Below, in pieces: positions 43,614 through 53,344 of a DNA stretch of 64,000 nucleotides. Origin of the DNA: Ramlibacter pallidus (GTDB lineage Bacteria; Pseudomonadota; Gammaproteobacteria; Burkholderiales; Burkholderiaceae_C); assembly GCF_015070875.1 (NCBI RefSeq), contig NZ_JADDIV010000002.1, forward strand, positions 682,001 to 746,000, read 5' to 3'. Each line of letters opens with the position of its first letter. Positions within the stretch are counted from its first letter, which is position 1. Below the pieces are notes generated by a model. The model saw only the letters and a list, made by a program, of their open reading frames with translations, made no database searches and was not told the DNA's origin. A program made the translations under genes and the position numbers.

Positions 43614-45566
43614 ATGCTCTATCCAGAAGAATTCGACGTCATCGTCGTCGGCGGCGGCCACGCCGGCACCGAAGCAGCCCTCGCCGCGGCGCGGATGGGT
43701 TGCCGCACGCTGCTGCTCACCCACAACATCGAGACGCTGGGCCAGATGTCGTGCAACCCGTCGATCGGCGGGATCGGCAAGGGCCACCTGGTCAAGGAGG
43801 TCGATGCGCTGGGCGGCGCCATGGGCATCGCGACGGACGAGGCCGGGATCCAGTTCCGCATCCTCAACTCCAGCAAGGGACCGGCGGTCCGGGCGACGCG
43901 GGCGCAGGCGGACCGCATCCTCTACAAGGCGGCGATCCGGCGCCGGCTGGAGAACCAGCCGAACCTCACGCTGTTCCAGCAGGCCGTCGACGACCTGATG
44001 GTCGAGGGCGACCGGGTGGTGGGCGCCGTGACGCAGGTCGGCATCCGTTTCCGGGGCAGGGCGGTGGTGCTCACGGCCGGCACGTTCCTGGACGGCAAGA
44101 TCCACGTCGGCTTGAACAACTATGCCGCCGGCCGCGCGGGCGACCCGCCGGCGGTGTCGCTCTCCGCACGGCTCAAGGAACTGAAGCTGCCGCAAGGCCG
44201 GCTGAAGACCGGCACGCCGCCGCGCATCGACGGCCGCACCATCGATTTCTCCAGGTGCGAGGAGCAGCCGGGGGACCTGGACCCGGTGCCCGTGTTCAGC
44301 TTCATGGGCGATGCCGCCATGCACCCGCGGCAGGTGCCTTGCTGGATCACGCACACCAACGAACGCACGCACGACATCATCCGCTCCGGTTTCGACCGCA
44401 GCCCGATGTTCACCGGCAAGATCGAAGGGGTCGGCCCGCGCTACTGCCCGAGCGTCGAGGACAAGATCAACCGCTTCGCCGACAAGTCCAGCCACCAGGT
44501 CTTCCTGGAACCGGAGGGGCTGACCACCAACGAGTTCTATCCCAACGGCATCTCGACCAGCCTGCCGTTCGACGTGCAGCTCGGCCTGGTCCGGACGCTG
44601 CCCGGCTTGGAGCGAGCGCACATCCTGCGCCCGGGCTATGCGATCGAGTACGACTACTTCGATCCGCGAGGGCTGAAGTCCAGCTTCGAAACCCGGGCGA
44701 TCGCCGGGCTGTTCTTCGCCGGCCAGATCAACGGGACCACCGGCTATGAGGAGGCGGCGGCGCAGGGGCTGTTCGCCGGCATCAACGCGGCGCTCCAATG
44801 CCGGGGCGAAACCGCATGGCTGGCGGCGCGCGACCAGGCCTACCTGGGCGTGCTGGTCGATGACCTGATCACCAAGGGTGTGACCGAGCCGTACCGCATG
44901 TTCACCAGCCGGGCGGAGTTCCGGCTGCAGCTGCGCGAAGACAATGCCGACCTGCGCCTGACCGAAGCGGGCCGCCGGATGGGATTGGTGGACGATGCCC
45001 GCTGGGACGCGTTCTGCCGCAAGCGCGATGCTGTTTCACGTGAAACCGAGCGGTTGAAGACCACGTGGGTGAACCCCCGGATCGTGTCCGGCGCGGAGGC
45101 GCAGCGTGTCCTCGGCACCAGCATGGAACACGAGTACAACCTGGGTGACCTGCTCCGCCGGCCCGACGTGGGGTACGAGTCCTTGGTCAGCCTGGAGGGT
45201 GGGCGGTGGGCCAGCCCGGCTGTTTCACGTGAAACGCTGGGCCAGCTCTATGCGCCCGTGGTGGAGCAGATCGAGATTGCCGCGAAGTACTCCGGCTACA
45301 TCGAACGGCAAAAGGACGAGGTGGAGCGCGCGGCGCATTACGAGAATCTCCGTCTACCGGCCGAGCTGGACTACATGCAGGTCTCGGCGCTGAGCATCGA
45401 AGTCCGCCAAAAGCTCAACAAGCATCGTCCGGAAACGCTGGGCCTCGCGTCGCGGATCTCCGGCGTGACGCCGGCCGCGATCTCGCTGCTGCTGGTGCAT
45501 TTGCGCAAGAACAAGGTCAAGGGCTTCTCGGAAGCCGCGAACCAGTCCGGCCAAGCAGCGGCATGA
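43614..45566 (+). CDS. mnmG: tRNA uridine-5-carboxymethylaminomethyl modification enzyme MnmG (GidA)
   Basis: 650 residues. FAD-binding [17 protein letters not shown] (residues 12-28), then [55 protein letters not shown] and C-terminal [12 protein letters not shown]. With MnmE it modifies the wobble uridine of several tRNAs. The gene contains two parS sites. Followed by rsmG (ATGA overlap), LysE, parA and parB in the order typical for the origin region of many Burkholderiales. Confidence 0.98.
   Translation: MLYPEEFDVIVVGGGHAGTEAALAAARMGCRTLLLTHNIETLGQMSCNPSIGGIGKGHLVKEVDALGGAMGIATDEAGIQFRILNSSKGPAVRATRAQADRILYKAAIRRRLENQPNLTLFQQAVDDLMVEGDRVVGAVTQVGIRFRGRAVVLTAGTFLDGKIHVGLNNYAAGRAGDPPAVSLSARLKELKLPQGRLKTGTPPRIDGRTIDFSRCEEQPGDLDPVPVFSFMGDAAMHPRQVPCWITHTNERTHDIIRSGFDRSPMFTGKIEGVGPRYCPSVEDKINRFADKSSHQVFLEPEGLTTNEFYPNGISTSLPFDVQLGLVRTLPGLERAHILRPGYAIEYDYFDPRGLKSSFETRAIAGLFFAGQINGTTGYEEAAAQGLFAGINAALQCRGETAWLAARDQAYLGVLVDDLITKGVTEPYRMFTSRAEFRLQLREDNADLRLTEAGRRMGLVDDARWDAFCRKRDAVSRETERLKTTWVNPRIVSGAEAQRVLGTSMEHEYNLGDLLRRPDVGYESLVSLEGGRWASPAVSRETLGQLYAPVVEQIEIAAKYSGYIERQKDEVERAAHYENLRLPAELDYMQVSALSIEVRQKLNKHRPETLGLASRISGVTPAAISLLLVHLRKNKVKGFSEAANQSGQAAA
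45032..45047. other. parS site 1 (inside mnmG)
   Basis: TGTTTCACGTGAAACC, 15 of 16 matches to the parS consensus TGTTTCACGTGAAACA. The central CACGTG palindrome is complete. ParB bound here nucleates the partition complex near the origin. It encodes mnmG residues without disruption. Confidence 0.9.
45221..45236. other. parS site 2 (inside mnmG)
   Basis: TGTTTCACGTGAAACG, 15 of 16 matches to consensus; 189 bases from site 1. Same phase in the mnmG reading frame (both encode VSRET). Confidence 0.9.
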
Positions 45567-46240
45567 GCAGCGAAGGAGACCGGGCGGACCGCCTGCGCGC
45601 GGCGGCGGCGGATCTGGGCCTGCAGCTCAGCGGGTCGCAACTGGAGCAGTTGCTGGCCTACCTCGGGCTCATCCAGAAATGGAACAAGGTCTACAACCTG
45701 ACCGCCGTCCGCGGCGCGGACGAGATGCTGGTCCAGCACTTGTTCGACAGCCTGGCCGTGGTCGGACCGCTGCGGCGGCACACCCAAGGTCGGGCGATCC
45801 GGATGCTCGACGTCGGCTCCGGGGCCGGACTGCCGGGGGTCGTCGTGGCGATCTGCCAGCCGGAGATCCAGGTCGACTGCGTCGATACGGTCGGGAAGAA
45901 GGCGGCCTTCATCCAACAGTCTGCGGCCCAGCTCCAGCTGCTCAACCTGCGCGGCGTCCACGACCGGGTCGAGAACCTGGCCGGACCGTACGACGTGATC
46001 TGCTCCAGGGCCTTCGCCTCCCTCGCGGACTTCGTGAACTGGTCCGGTGGTGCGCTGGCGGAGCAGGGGGCCTGGCTGGCCATGAAGGGGAAGATGCCTG
46101 ACGGCGAGATCGCCGAGTTGCCGCCGCAAGCCGAAGTGTTCCACGTGGAACAGCTGGCGGTCCCCGAACTGTCGGCGGAACGCTGCATCGTCTGGCTGCG
46201 CAAGCGCGCCGCCGAGGGTGCCGGACGCCCCGGACGTTAA
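45563..46240 (+). CDS. rsmG: 16S rRNA (guanine527-N7)-methyltransferase RsmG (GidB)
   Basis: 225 residues. SAM-binding [27 protein letters not shown] before it and CSRAFASL later are the RsmG family pattern. It methylates G527 of 16S rRNA; its loss gives low-level streptomycin resistance in other bacteria. Starts by ATGA overlap with mnmG. Third parS site lies near its 3' end. Confidence 0.97.
   Translation: MSSEGDRADRLRAAAADLGLQLSGSQLEQLLAYLGLIQKWNKVYNLTAVRGADEMLVQHLFDSLAVVGPLRRHTQGRAIRMLDVGSGAGLPGVVVAICQPEIQVDCVDTVGKKAAFIQQSAAQLQLLNLRGVHDRVENLAGPYDVICSRAFASLADFVNWSGGALAEQGAWLAMKGKMPDGEIAELPPQAEVFHVEQLAVPELSAERCIVWLRKRAAEGAGRPGR
46137..46152. other. parS site 3 (inside rsmG)
   Basis: TGTTCCACGTGGAACA, a perfect 16-base palindrome and a known parS variant of proteobacteria. 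Encodes VFHVEQ in RsmG. Confidence 0.92.
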
Positions 46241-46265
46241 ACTCGGCCTTCACTTCGGAGGGGCC

Positions 46266-46880
46266 ATGCTTGGCGTTGCTGACTACGGCGCGTTCGTCGC
46301 CGCGATCCTGATCTTCCTGGCCATCCCTGGCCCCGGCAACCTGGCCCTCATCACCTCCACCAGCAAAGGCGGCATCCGTGGCGGACTGGCCGCCACCTTC
46401 GGCGTGATCGCCGGCGACCAAGTGCTGATGTGGGCGGCGGTGGCCGGCGTCGCGGCGCTGCTGGTCGCCTATCCCGCCGCCTTCCGTGCGGTGCAGTGGC
46501 TGGGCGCTGCCTACCTCGCCTGGCTGGGCTTCCGCATGCTGGTCGCCAAGCCCGGTGCCAAGCCCGTCCTGAACATCCAGCCGCGCCACTATTTCCGCCA
46601 GGCCAGCCTGATCACCTTGCTGAACCCGAAGGCCATCGTGTTCTACATGGCCTTCTTCCCGCTTTTCGTCGACCCGGCCCGTCATCAAGGTATGGTGACC
46701 TTCGGCCTGATGGCCGCGACCATCGCGGCGCTCACCTTCGCCTATGGCTTGGCCGTGGTGCTGCTCACGCACTTCCTGGCCGAGCGCATGCGCGCCAACC
46801 CGATCGTCGGGCGCGTGCTGGAGAAGCTCGCGGGCGTGTTCCTCATCGGCTTCGGCGTGAAGCTGGCCGTCAGCAAATAA
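46266..46880 (+). CDS. LysE/RhtB family exporter
   Basis: 204 residues, six membrane segments. GPGNLALITSTSKGG and LNPKAIVFYMAFFPLFVDP are LysE-family signatures. Members export amino acids such as lysine, threonine or homoserine. GGAGG precedes the ATG. It is inserted between rsmG and parA as in other Comamonadaceae. Substrate unknown. Confidence 0.92.
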   Translation: MLGVADYGAFVAAILIFLAIPGPGNLALITSTSKGGIRGGLAATFGVIAGDQVLMWAAVAGVAALLVAYPAAFRAVQWLGAAYLAWLGFRMLVAKPGAKPVLNIQPRHYFRQASLITLLNPKAIVFYMAFFPLFVDPARHQGMVTFGLMAATIAALTFAYGLAVVLLTHFLAERMRANPIVGRVLEKLAGVFLIGFGVKLAVSK

Positions 46881-46898
46881 GAGAGCGGTCGGCAAACG

Positions 46899-47711
46899 AT
46901 GGCCAAGATTTTCTGCGTCGCCAACCAGAAAGGTGGGGTTGGCAAGACGACCACGACGGTCAACCTTTCGGCGGGTCTGGCCAAGGTGGGCCAGCGCGTG
47001 CTGATGGTGGACCTGGACCCCCAGGGCAACGCCACCATGGGTTCCGGCGTCGACAAGCGCCAGCTGAAGCTGTCGGTCTACGACGTGCTGCTGGAATCGG
47101 CGTCGATCGCCGAGGCCCGCGTGCGCAGCGAGCGCCTGGTGGAAGCCGGCTGCAGCTACGACATCCTCGGCGCCAACCGCGACCTGGCCGGTGCCGAAGT
47201 GGAACTGGTGGATGTCGAGCGCCGCGAGAAGCGCCTGAAGGAAGCGATCGCCGCCGTCGACGCCGAGTACGACTTCGTGCTGATCGACTGCCCACCCTCC
47301 CTGTCGATGCTCACGCTCAACGGCCTGTGCGCCGCGCACGGCGTGATCGTGCCGATGCAGTGCGAGTACTTCGCGCTGGAGGGCCTGTCCGACCTGGTGA
47401 ACACCATCAAGCAGGTGCACGCCAACCTGAACAAGGACCTCGAGATCATCGGCCTGCTGCGGGTGATGTTCGACCCGCGCATCACACTGCAGCAGCAGGT
47501 GAGCGACCAGCTCAAGGCGCACTTCGGCGACAAGGTGTTCAACACCGTGATCCCCCGCAACGTGCGCCTGGCCGAGGCGCCCAGCTACGGCCTGCCTGGT
47601 GTCGCCTTCGACCCGGCGGCGCGCGGCAGCCAGGCCTTCGTCGACTTCGCGAAGGAGATGGTCGACCGCCTCGGGACGCTCAAGCCGGCCGCCATGCCTC
47701 GCGCCGCCTGA
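46899..47711 (+). CDS. parA: Chromosome partitioning ATPase ParA
   Basis: 270 residues. Deviant Walker [10 protein letters not shown] at about residues 11-19, DLDPQGNATMGSG (A' motif), LIDCPPSL (Walker B). No N-terminal HTH, so it is a chromosomal Soj-type ParA. It uses ATP-dependent DNA binding to move ParB-parS complexes. A hydrolase gene separates it from parB. Confidence 0.96.
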   Translation: MAKIFCVANQKGGVGKTTTTVNLSAGLAKVGQRVLMVDLDPQGNATMGSGVDKRQLKLSVYDVLLESASIAEARVRSERLVEAGCSYDILGANRDLAGAEVELVDVERREKRLKEAIAAVDAEYDFVLIDCPPSLSMLTLNGLCAAHGVIVPMQCEYFALEGLSDLVNTIKQVHANLNKDLEIIGLLRVMFDPRITLQQQVSDQLKAHFGDKVFNTVIPRNVRLAEAPSYGLPGVAFDPAARGSQAFVDFAKEMVDRLGTLKPAAMPRAA

Positions 47712-47736
47712 CATCCTTGCTCTTGAAACCATAGCA

Positions 47737-48276
47737 ATGAAGCCGCGCAACGTGCTCCTGCTCCCGGGGTGGGAGAACAGCGGCCCGCGCCATTGGCAGT
47801 CGCTCTGGGAAGCGCGCTTCGGCTACCGGCGGGTGGAACAGCACGACTGGATGAAGCCGCTGCGCGGCGACTGGGTCGCGCGCCTGGAGGATGTGGTGCT
47901 CACCTGCGAGGAGCCCGCGGTGCTGGTGGCCCACAGCCTCGGCTGCATGCTGGTCGCCGCATGGGCCGCGCATTCGAAGAACACGCACCGCGTGAAGGCG
48001 GCGCTGCTGGTCGCCCCCGGCGACGTGGAAAAGCCGGAGTTGCGCGAGCAGATCCCCTCGTGGAGCCCGGTCGTGCTGGACGCGTTGCCTTTCCCGGCCG
48101 TGCTCGTCGCCAGCCGCAACGACCCCTACTGCGATTTCGGGCGGGCGCGCATGTTCGCCTCGGCGTGGAACGCGCAGTTCATCGACCACGGCGACAGCGG
48201 CCACATCAACGCGGATGCGGGGCTGGCGAGCTGGCCCGAAGGACACGTCCTCCTGCAGGACCTGATGAAAGATTGA
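47737..48276 (+). CDS. RBBP9/YdeN family alpha/beta hydrolase
   Basis: 179 residues. Nucleophile elbow AHSLGCML with Ser, then SRNDPYC (Asp) and HGDSGHIN (His) complete the triad. N-terminus LLLPGWENSGPRHWQSLWE is typical of the RBBP9/YdeN family of serine hydrolases. Placed between parA and parB, as seen in some related genomes. Role unknown. Confidence 0.9.
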   Translation: MKPRNVLLLPGWENSGPRHWQSLWEARFGYRRVEQHDWMKPLRGDWVARLEDVVLTCEEPAVLVAHSLGCMLVAAWAAHSKNTHRVKAALLVAPGDVEKPELREQIPSWSPVVLDALPFPAVLVASRNDPYCDFGRARMFASAWNAQFIDHGDSGHINADAGLASWPEGHVLLQDLMKD

Positions 48277-48287
48277 ACGGAAAAGCC

Positions 48288-49220
48288 ATGGTGACGAAGA
48301 AACCCAAGGGCCTCGGCCGCGGCCTCGAAGCGCTGCTCGGACCCAAGGTCCACGAGAACGCGGCGGCCGGCAGCGACGGCAACGGCTCCAACGCGGGCAC
48401 CCCGGCGTCGCTGATGCTCACGGACATGGTGCCCGGCATGTACCAGCCGCGCACGCGGATGGACGAGGGTGCGCTCTACGAGCTGGCCGAGTCGATCAAG
48501 GCGCAAGGCATCATGCAGCCGATCCTCGTGCGCAGGCTCGGCGAGGGCGAGCACGCGGGCAAGTACGAGATCATCGCCGGCGAGCGCCGCTTCCGCGCGG
48601 CCAGGCTCGCGGGCCTGGACAGCGTGCCGGTGCTGGTGCGGGACGTGCCGAACGAGGCCGCCGCGGCGATGGCGCTGATCGAGAACATCCAGCGCGAGGA
48701 CCTGAATCCGCTGGAGGAGGCCCAGGGCCTGCAACGGCTGATCAAGGATTTCGGCCTGACGCATGAACAGGCCGCGCAGGCCGTGGGCCGCTCCCGCAGC
48801 GCCGCGTCCAATCTGCTGCGCCTGTTGAACCTGGCCGACCCGGTGCAGACCATGCTGATGGCGGGCGACATCGACATGGGGCATGCGCGCGCGCTACTGT
48901 CGCTGGAGCGCGCGGCGCAGATCACCGCCGCCAACCAGATCGCGCACAAGAAGCTGTCGGTGCGCGAGGCCGAGAGCCTGGTGAAGAAGATCGGCGCCGA
49001 GTTCAGCCTGGTCAGCCCCAAGCCGAAGAAGGAGAAGTCGCGCGACCTGCGGCGCATCGAGGAGGAGCTGTCGGACCTGCTCACCGCCGAAGTCGAAGTG
49101 CGCGTGAAGAAGCGCGTGAAGCGCCATGGACGGGTGGAGGAGCTCGGCGAGGTGAGCATCCAGTTCGGCTCGCTCGACGAACTCAATGGCCTGATCGAGC
49201 GGCTGCGCGGCGAAGGCTAG
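48288..49220 (+). CDS. parB: Chromosome partitioning protein ParB
   Basis: 310 residues. N-terminal KKPKGLGRGLEALLG (ParA contact), ParB nuclease-like CTPase domain with GERRFRAARLAGLDSVPVLVR, HTH FGLTHEQAAQAVGRSRSAASN for parS binding, C-terminal dimer domain. It binds the three parS sites in mnmG/rsmG upstream, spreads and recruits SMC and ParA. Confidence 0.97.
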   Translation: MVTKKPKGLGRGLEALLGPKVHENAAAGSDGNGSNAGTPASLMLTDMVPGMYQPRTRMDEGALYELAESIKAQGIMQPILVRRLGEGEHAGKYEIIAGERRFRAARLAGLDSVPVLVRDVPNEAAAAMALIENIQREDLNPLEEAQGLQRLIKDFGLTHEQAAQAVGRSRSAASNLLRLLNLADPVQTMLMAGDIDMGHARALLSLERAAQITAANQIAHKKLSVREAESLVKKIGAEFSLVSPKPKKEKSRDLRRIEEELSDLLTAEVEVRVKKRVKRHGRVEELGEVSIQFGSLDELNGLIERLRGEG

Positions 49221-49480
49221 CGGCCGGGGCGACCGGAGCAGGGCGCCAGCGGCGCGTCGGTGCCGCCCCTCGTGCGCACGTTCCGTCAGTTCCGAGGTGC
49301 AGGAACGGCCGGACCGGCGTGTTCGAGGACGTTTGTCTCCTTTTGCGCTCGCTTAGTAGGCACTCACCCAGGACCGGCGGCGCGCTTCGGGCGATCGATG
49401 GTCGCCGTTAACGTCTTGAAGGAACTTGGCGGGAAGCCCGCACCTAGCATGGGCTGCATCGTGCTTGCCGGAGGAATCCG

Positions 49481-50110
49481 ATGAAGATGCAGACGCTGTT
49501 CATGGTGCTGGCGCTGGCGCTCACGCCGGCCGCCTGGGCCGAGGAGGGGGACGAAGGACCCAAGCCTTCGCGCCGCAAGCGCGAGGTGCTGGAGATCACG
49601 GTGATGCTGGAGCGCTGCCGGGCGGCGCTGCCCGGGTTCGCGGAGCGCAGCGAGGAGGTCTACCGCGCCTGGCACGCGCGCCACGGCGCGACGCTGGCCG
49701 AGTTCCAGCGCTCGGTCGGCCCGCGGCTGAAGCAGGCCCGCCGCAGCACGATGCTCTCGCCGCACTGCACGGACGAGTGGCTCCAGGACATCGCGCCGAT
49801 GGCGCAGGCGCCCGACCCGCGCTTCAGTTCCGTGGAGAAGACCTGGGCGGTGTTCGTCGAGGCGCTGAAGGCCGCCGACCGCGCGACGGCGATGAACTGC
49901 CTGACGGGGCGGGCCGAGGCGCAGTGGAAGACGCGGGTGGAGAAGCTTTCCAACGAGGACCTGCGCCGCATCGGCGTGGCGATCCGCAACCTGCGCATCC
50001 AGTGGGGCGACGACTACGAGAAGGAAGGCGTCGTCGAAGGCGACGACAAGAAGATGGGAACCATCGCCTTCCGCAATCGCAACGAGGAATGGAAGATCCA
50101 GGAGCTGTGA
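49481..50110 (+). CDS. Exported protein of unknown function (209 aa)
   Basis: Signal peptide residues 1-20 (ending AWAEE). GGAGGA precedes the ATG. The mature part is charged and helical with two cysteines (LERCRAALPG and SPHCTDEW), then VFVEALKAADRATAMNCL with a third, and a C-terminal segment IAFRNRNEEWKIQEL typical of a small alpha/beta fold that ends in a Trp-containing strand. It stands alone after a 260-base gap in which no gene is seen. No family recognised. Confidence 0.75.
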   Translation: MKMQTLFMVLALALTPAAWAEEGDEGPKPSRRKREVLEITVMLERCRAALPGFAERSEEVYRAWHARHGATLAEFQRSVGPRLKQARRSTMLSPHCTDEWLQDIAPMAQAPDPRFSSVEKTWAVFVEALKAADRATAMNCLTGRAEAQWKTRVEKLSNEDLRRIGVAIRNLRIQWGDDYEKEGVVEGDDKKMGTIAFRNRNEEWKIQEL

Positions 50111-50128
50111 GGCTCCCGGGCGCCCGGA

Positions 50129-51553
50129 TCAGATCGCGAAGATCTTGCCCGGGTTCATGATGTTCTTCGGGTCGAGGGCGCGCTTGATCGTGCGCATCAT
50201 GTCGACCGCGCCGGCGCCGGCCTCGTCGACCAGGAAGCCCATCTTGTGCAGGCCCACGCCGTGTTCGCCGGTGCAGGTGCCGCCCAGCTGCAGGGCGCGC
50301 GAGACCAGCTTGTGGTTCAGGTCCTCGGCGACCGCGCGCTCCTTCGGGTCATCCGGGTCCAGCAGGTAGCCGAAGTGGAAGTTGCCGTCGCCGACGTGGC
50401 CGACCAGGAAGTACGGCAACCCGCTCGCGTCGGCTTCCGCCACCGAGTCCAGCAGGCAGTCTGCCAGCCGCGAGATCGGCACGCAGGTGTCGGTGGAGAT
50501 CGCACGGCAGCCGGGCCGTGACTGCACCGCGGCGAAGTACGCGTTGTGGCGCGCCGTCCAGAGGCGCGTGCGCTCCTCCGGCGTCGCGGCCCATTCGAAG
50601 GCGTTGCCGCCGAAGTCCTTGGCGATCTCCTGGACGGTCTCCGCCTGCTCCTTCACGCCGGCCGGCGAGCCGTGGAATTCCATCAGCAGCATCGGCTCTT
50701 CGCGCAGCCCGAGCTTGCTGTGCGCGTTCACCATGCGCACGGTGTTGTGGTCGATCAGTTCGACGCGCGCGATCGGCACGCCCAGCTGGATCACCTGGAT
50801 GGTCGCGCGCACCGCGGCTTCGATGCTGGGGAAGGAGCAGACCGCCGCGGAGATCGCTTCCGGCAGCGGGTACAGGCGCACGGTCACTTCGGTGATGACG
50901 CCCAGCGTGCCCTCGCTGCCGACGAACAGGCGCGTGAGGTCGTAGCCGGCGGACGACTTCTTGGCACGGGTGCCGGTGCGGATCACCTCGCCGCTGGCGG
51001 TGACCACTTCCAGCGCCAGCACGTTCTCGCGCATGGTGCCGTAGCGCACGGCGTTGGTCCCGGAGGCGCGGGTGGCGCTCATCCCGCCGATCGACGCATC
51101 GGCGCCGGGATCGATGGGGAAGAACAGGCCGCTGCTCTTGATCTCTTCGTTGAGCTGCTTGCGGGTGACGCCGGGCTGCACCGTCACCGTCAGGTCCTCC
51201 GCGTTGAGCGACAGGACCTTGTTCATGCGCGCGACGTCGATGCTGATGCCGCCCTGCACGGCCAGCAGGTGGCCTTCGAGCGAGGAGCCGACGCCGAACG
51301 GGATGACGGGTGTGTCGTGCGCCGCGGCCAGCCGGACGGCCTCGGCGACGTCCTCGGTGCTCTCTGCGAACACCACGGCCGCCGGAGGCGGCACCTGGAA
51401 GGAGGATTCGTCGCGGCCATGCTGCTCGCGCACCGCCATGGCGGTGGAGCAGCGGTCGCCGAACCGCGCCTTCAACGCCTGCAGCAACGCCGCGGGCACC
51501 TCCCGCTGCTGGACTTCGGGAACGAGGTGGGCAAGGGTGGCGGGTGCGTTCAT
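50129..51553 (-). CDS. FAD-linked oxidase, D-lactate dehydrogenase (cytochrome)-like
   Basis: 474 residues of the vanillyl-alcohol-oxidase/FAD-binding-4 type. PVIPFGVGSSLEGH, PVDPGADAS-like text (IDPGADASIGGM), NAVRYGTMRENVL and FVGSEGTLGVITE follow mitochondrial D-lactate dehydrogenase closely. C-terminus CTGEHGVGLHKMGFL with HGVG is the metal/substrate region. It oxidises D-lactate or a similar 2-hydroxy acid and passes electrons to the respiratory chain. D-2-hydroxyglutarate or glycolate dehydrogenase are alternatives. Monocistronic. Confidence 0.9.
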   Translation of the reverse strand: MNAPATLAHLVPEVQQREVPAALLQALKARFGDRCSTAMAVREQHGRDESSFQVPPPAAVVFAESTEDVAEAVRLAAAHDTPVIPFGVGSSLEGHLLAVQGGISIDVARMNKVLSLNAEDLTVTVQPGVTRKQLNEEIKSSGLFFPIDPGADASIGGMSATRASGTNAVRYGTMRENVLALEVVTASGEVIRTGTRAKKSSAGYDLTRLFVGSEGTLGVITEVTVRLYPLPEAISAAVCSFPSIEAAVRATIQVIQLGVPIARVELIDHNTVRMVNAHSKLGLREEPMLLMEFHGSPAGVKEQAETVQEIAKDFGGNAFEWAATPEERTRLWTARHNAYFAAVQSRPGCRAISTDTCVPISRLADCLLDSVAEADASGLPYFLVGHVGDGNFHFGYLLDPDDPKERAVAEDLNHKLVSRALQLGGTCTGEHGVGLHKMGFLVDEAGAGAVDMMRTIKRALDPKNIMNPGKIFAI

Positions 51554-51621
51554 GGCGTGCTCCGGGACAGGCCGCCAGTGTAGACGGCCTGCCCCCGGCG
51601 CACCCCCTGCGAACCCCTATG

Positions 51622-52197
51622 TCAGCGGGTCGCGTCCTGGTATTCGAAGCGCGTGATCACGCCGTCGAAGTTGCGGTCCATCTCCTCGAACGGCATGGTG
51701 CGGATGCTCAGGCGCGCGGCTTCCGCGCGGGTCAGTTCGCCGTCCTGGTTGGCGTCGGCGAAGAAGAACGAGCGGGCCTGGTCGGTGGCGTTGAAGCCGC
51801 CGGCGCCGCCGAGGTACTGGCTGGGGCCGGCCACCGTGGCGCCGGCACCCAGGACGTTGGTCGCGGGCGCGGCCGGCGGGCCGAGTTCCGGACGCACGCC
51901 CAGGCCGCCGCTGCCGCCGGTCACGGTGCCGTCGCCGGGCACCACGCTGGAGGGCACGGCGGGAGCGGTCGAAGCGGCGACCGGGTCCGTGGAGACCCGC
52001 GTGCCGCTGCCGGAACTGACGCCGGCAGGGAAGGGCGAGCTCAGGCCGGCCGGGTTGGGCAGCGCCTGCCGGGCCGGTGCCGAGGTCGTCGGCGCGGGCG
52101 ATCGGGCGGGACTGAGGCGTTGCTGCTGGGCCTGCGCTGCAGAGGCAGCGGCGGCGGCGCACAGGCCGACGGCGAAAAGGCGGGTGAGGACATGCAT
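51622..52197 (-). CDS. Exported EF-hand domain protein
   Basis: 191 residues. Signal peptide ends QAQQ; a Pro/Ser/Gly-rich region follows, and the C-terminal third has two EF-hand loops, DANQDGELTRAE and DRNFDGVITRFE, with complete calcium ligands. Likely a periplasmic or surface calcium-binding protein. TCCTAC lies about 100 bases upstream on the same strand. Start at 52197 fits the signal peptide. Confidence 0.85.
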   Translation of the reverse strand: MHVLTRLFAVGLCAAAAASAAQAQQQRLSPARSPAPTTSAPARQALPNPAGLSSPFPAGVSSGSGTRVSTDPVAASTAPAVPSSVVPGDGTVTGGSGGLGVRPELGPPAAPATNVLGAGATVAGPSQYLGGAGGFNATDQARSFFFADANQDGELTRAEAARLSIRTMPFEEMDRNFDGVITRFEYQDATR

Positions 52198-52348
52198 GGC
52201 GGACTCCTGTTCAGGTCGCCGCCTCGGCACGGGCGGCCTGATCGCATGGTGGAGCCACCCGTGGAAATGGACGAGCCGACTCTGCCGTCAATCGCTGTAG
52301 GACCGCTGCCGGGCATGGCCGACAATGGCGGCACACAGGAGCAAAGAC

Positions 52349-52915
52349 ATGGGCAAGCGGCTGACCCAGATCGCCACGCGCACGGGCGACGACGGCACCA
52401 CCGGGCTGGGCGACAACACGCGGGTGTCCAAGGACCACCTGCGGGTGCATGCAATGGGGGACGTCGACGAACTCAACTCCCACATCGGCCTGCTGCTGTG
52501 CGAGGACCTGCCGGACGATGCCCGCGTGCTGCTGGTGGAGATCCAGCACGAGCTGTTCAACCTGGGCGGCGAGCTGTCCATCCCCGGCTTCGAGCTGCTC
52601 AAGGCCGACGCGGTGGCGGCGCTGGATGCGGGGCTCGCGCACCACAACGCGCAGTTGCCGAAGCTGGAGGAGTTCATCCTGCCGGCCGGCAACCGCGCCG
52701 CGGCACAGGCGCACGTCTGCCGCACGGTGGCGCGTCGCGCCGAACGCGCCGTCGTTGCACTCGGTGTGCAGGACGCGCTGCGGGACACACCGCGCCAGTA
52801 CCTGAACCGTCTCTCCGACCTGATGTTCGTGCTGGCGCGCGTCTTCAACCGCATGAACGGCGGTGACGACGTGTACTGGAAGAGCGAGAAGCTGCGGCGC
52901 GGCGCGGCGGTTTAG
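52349..52915 (+). CDS. Cob(I)yrinic acid a,c-diamide adenosyltransferase (PduO type)
   Basis: 188 residues. N-terminal ATP loop TRTGDDGTTGLGD, then VHAMGDVDELNSHIG, and CRTVARRAERAVVAL with the conserved Arg/Glu pair of PduO-type enzymes. It converts cob(I)alamin to adenosylcobalamin. GGAGC precedes the ATG. No other B12 gene is near. Its stop overlaps the convergent thioesterase stop by four bases. Confidence 0.93.
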   Translation: MGKRLTQIATRTGDDGTTGLGDNTRVSKDHLRVHAMGDVDELNSHIGLLLCEDLPDDARVLLVEIQHELFNLGGELSIPGFELLKADAVAALDAGLAHHNAQLPKLEEFILPAGNRAAAQAHVCRTVARRAERAVVALGVQDALRDTPRQYLNRLSDLMFVLARVFNRMNGGDDVYWKSEKLRRGAAV

Positions 52916-53334
52916 CGCGGCGCCAGCACCGCCATCGTCAGCCGCGAGACGCAGGTCAGTTCGCCGGCGTCGTTGCGCATCTCGATGTGCCACACCTGCG
53001 TGCTGCGACCGATGTGCACGGGCGTCGTCCTGCCCGTGACCCACCCCGCGGTCGCGCCGCGCAGGTGGTTGGCGTTGATGTCCAGGCCCACCACGCGATG
53101 GCCGGGCGGCGCGCAGTAGATCGCGCCGCAGGAGCCCAGCGTCTCGGCCAGCACCACGCTGATGCCGCCGTGCAGCAGGCCATAGGGCTGCCGCGTGCGG
53201 TGGTCCACCGGAACCCGCCCGACGATGAAGTCGTCACCGACCTCGAGGAACTCGAGGCCGATGTGCGCGGGCGCGGTGTCCTTGTGGATGGCGGCGAGGT
53301 CCTCGACGCTGATGGGGCGGGTCCAGATCGGCAT
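52912..53334 (-). CDS. Hotdog-fold acyl-CoA thioesterase (PaaI/MenI family)
   Basis: 140 residues. LLHGGISVVLAETLGS carries the HGG-x(6)-E catalytic signature of PaaI/MenI-type thioesterases (His, Gly, Glu). It may release CoA from aromatic or naphthoyl CoA esters. The uracil permease gene ends ten bases upstream on the same strand. Confidence 0.92.
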   Translation of the reverse strand: MPIWTRPISVEDLAAIHKDTAPAHIGLEFLEVGDDFIVGRVPVDHRTRQPYGLLHGGISVVLAETLGSCGAIYCAPPGHRVVGLDINANHLRGATAGWVTGRTTPVHIGRSTQVWHIEMRNDAGELTCVSRLTMAVLAPR

Positions 53335-53344
53335 GCCGCCAATG

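Noticed and set aside
49221-49480. tRNA or small RNA in the gap after parB
   Set aside because: No cloverleaf, no terminator hairpin with a T-run and no clear promoter could be seen.
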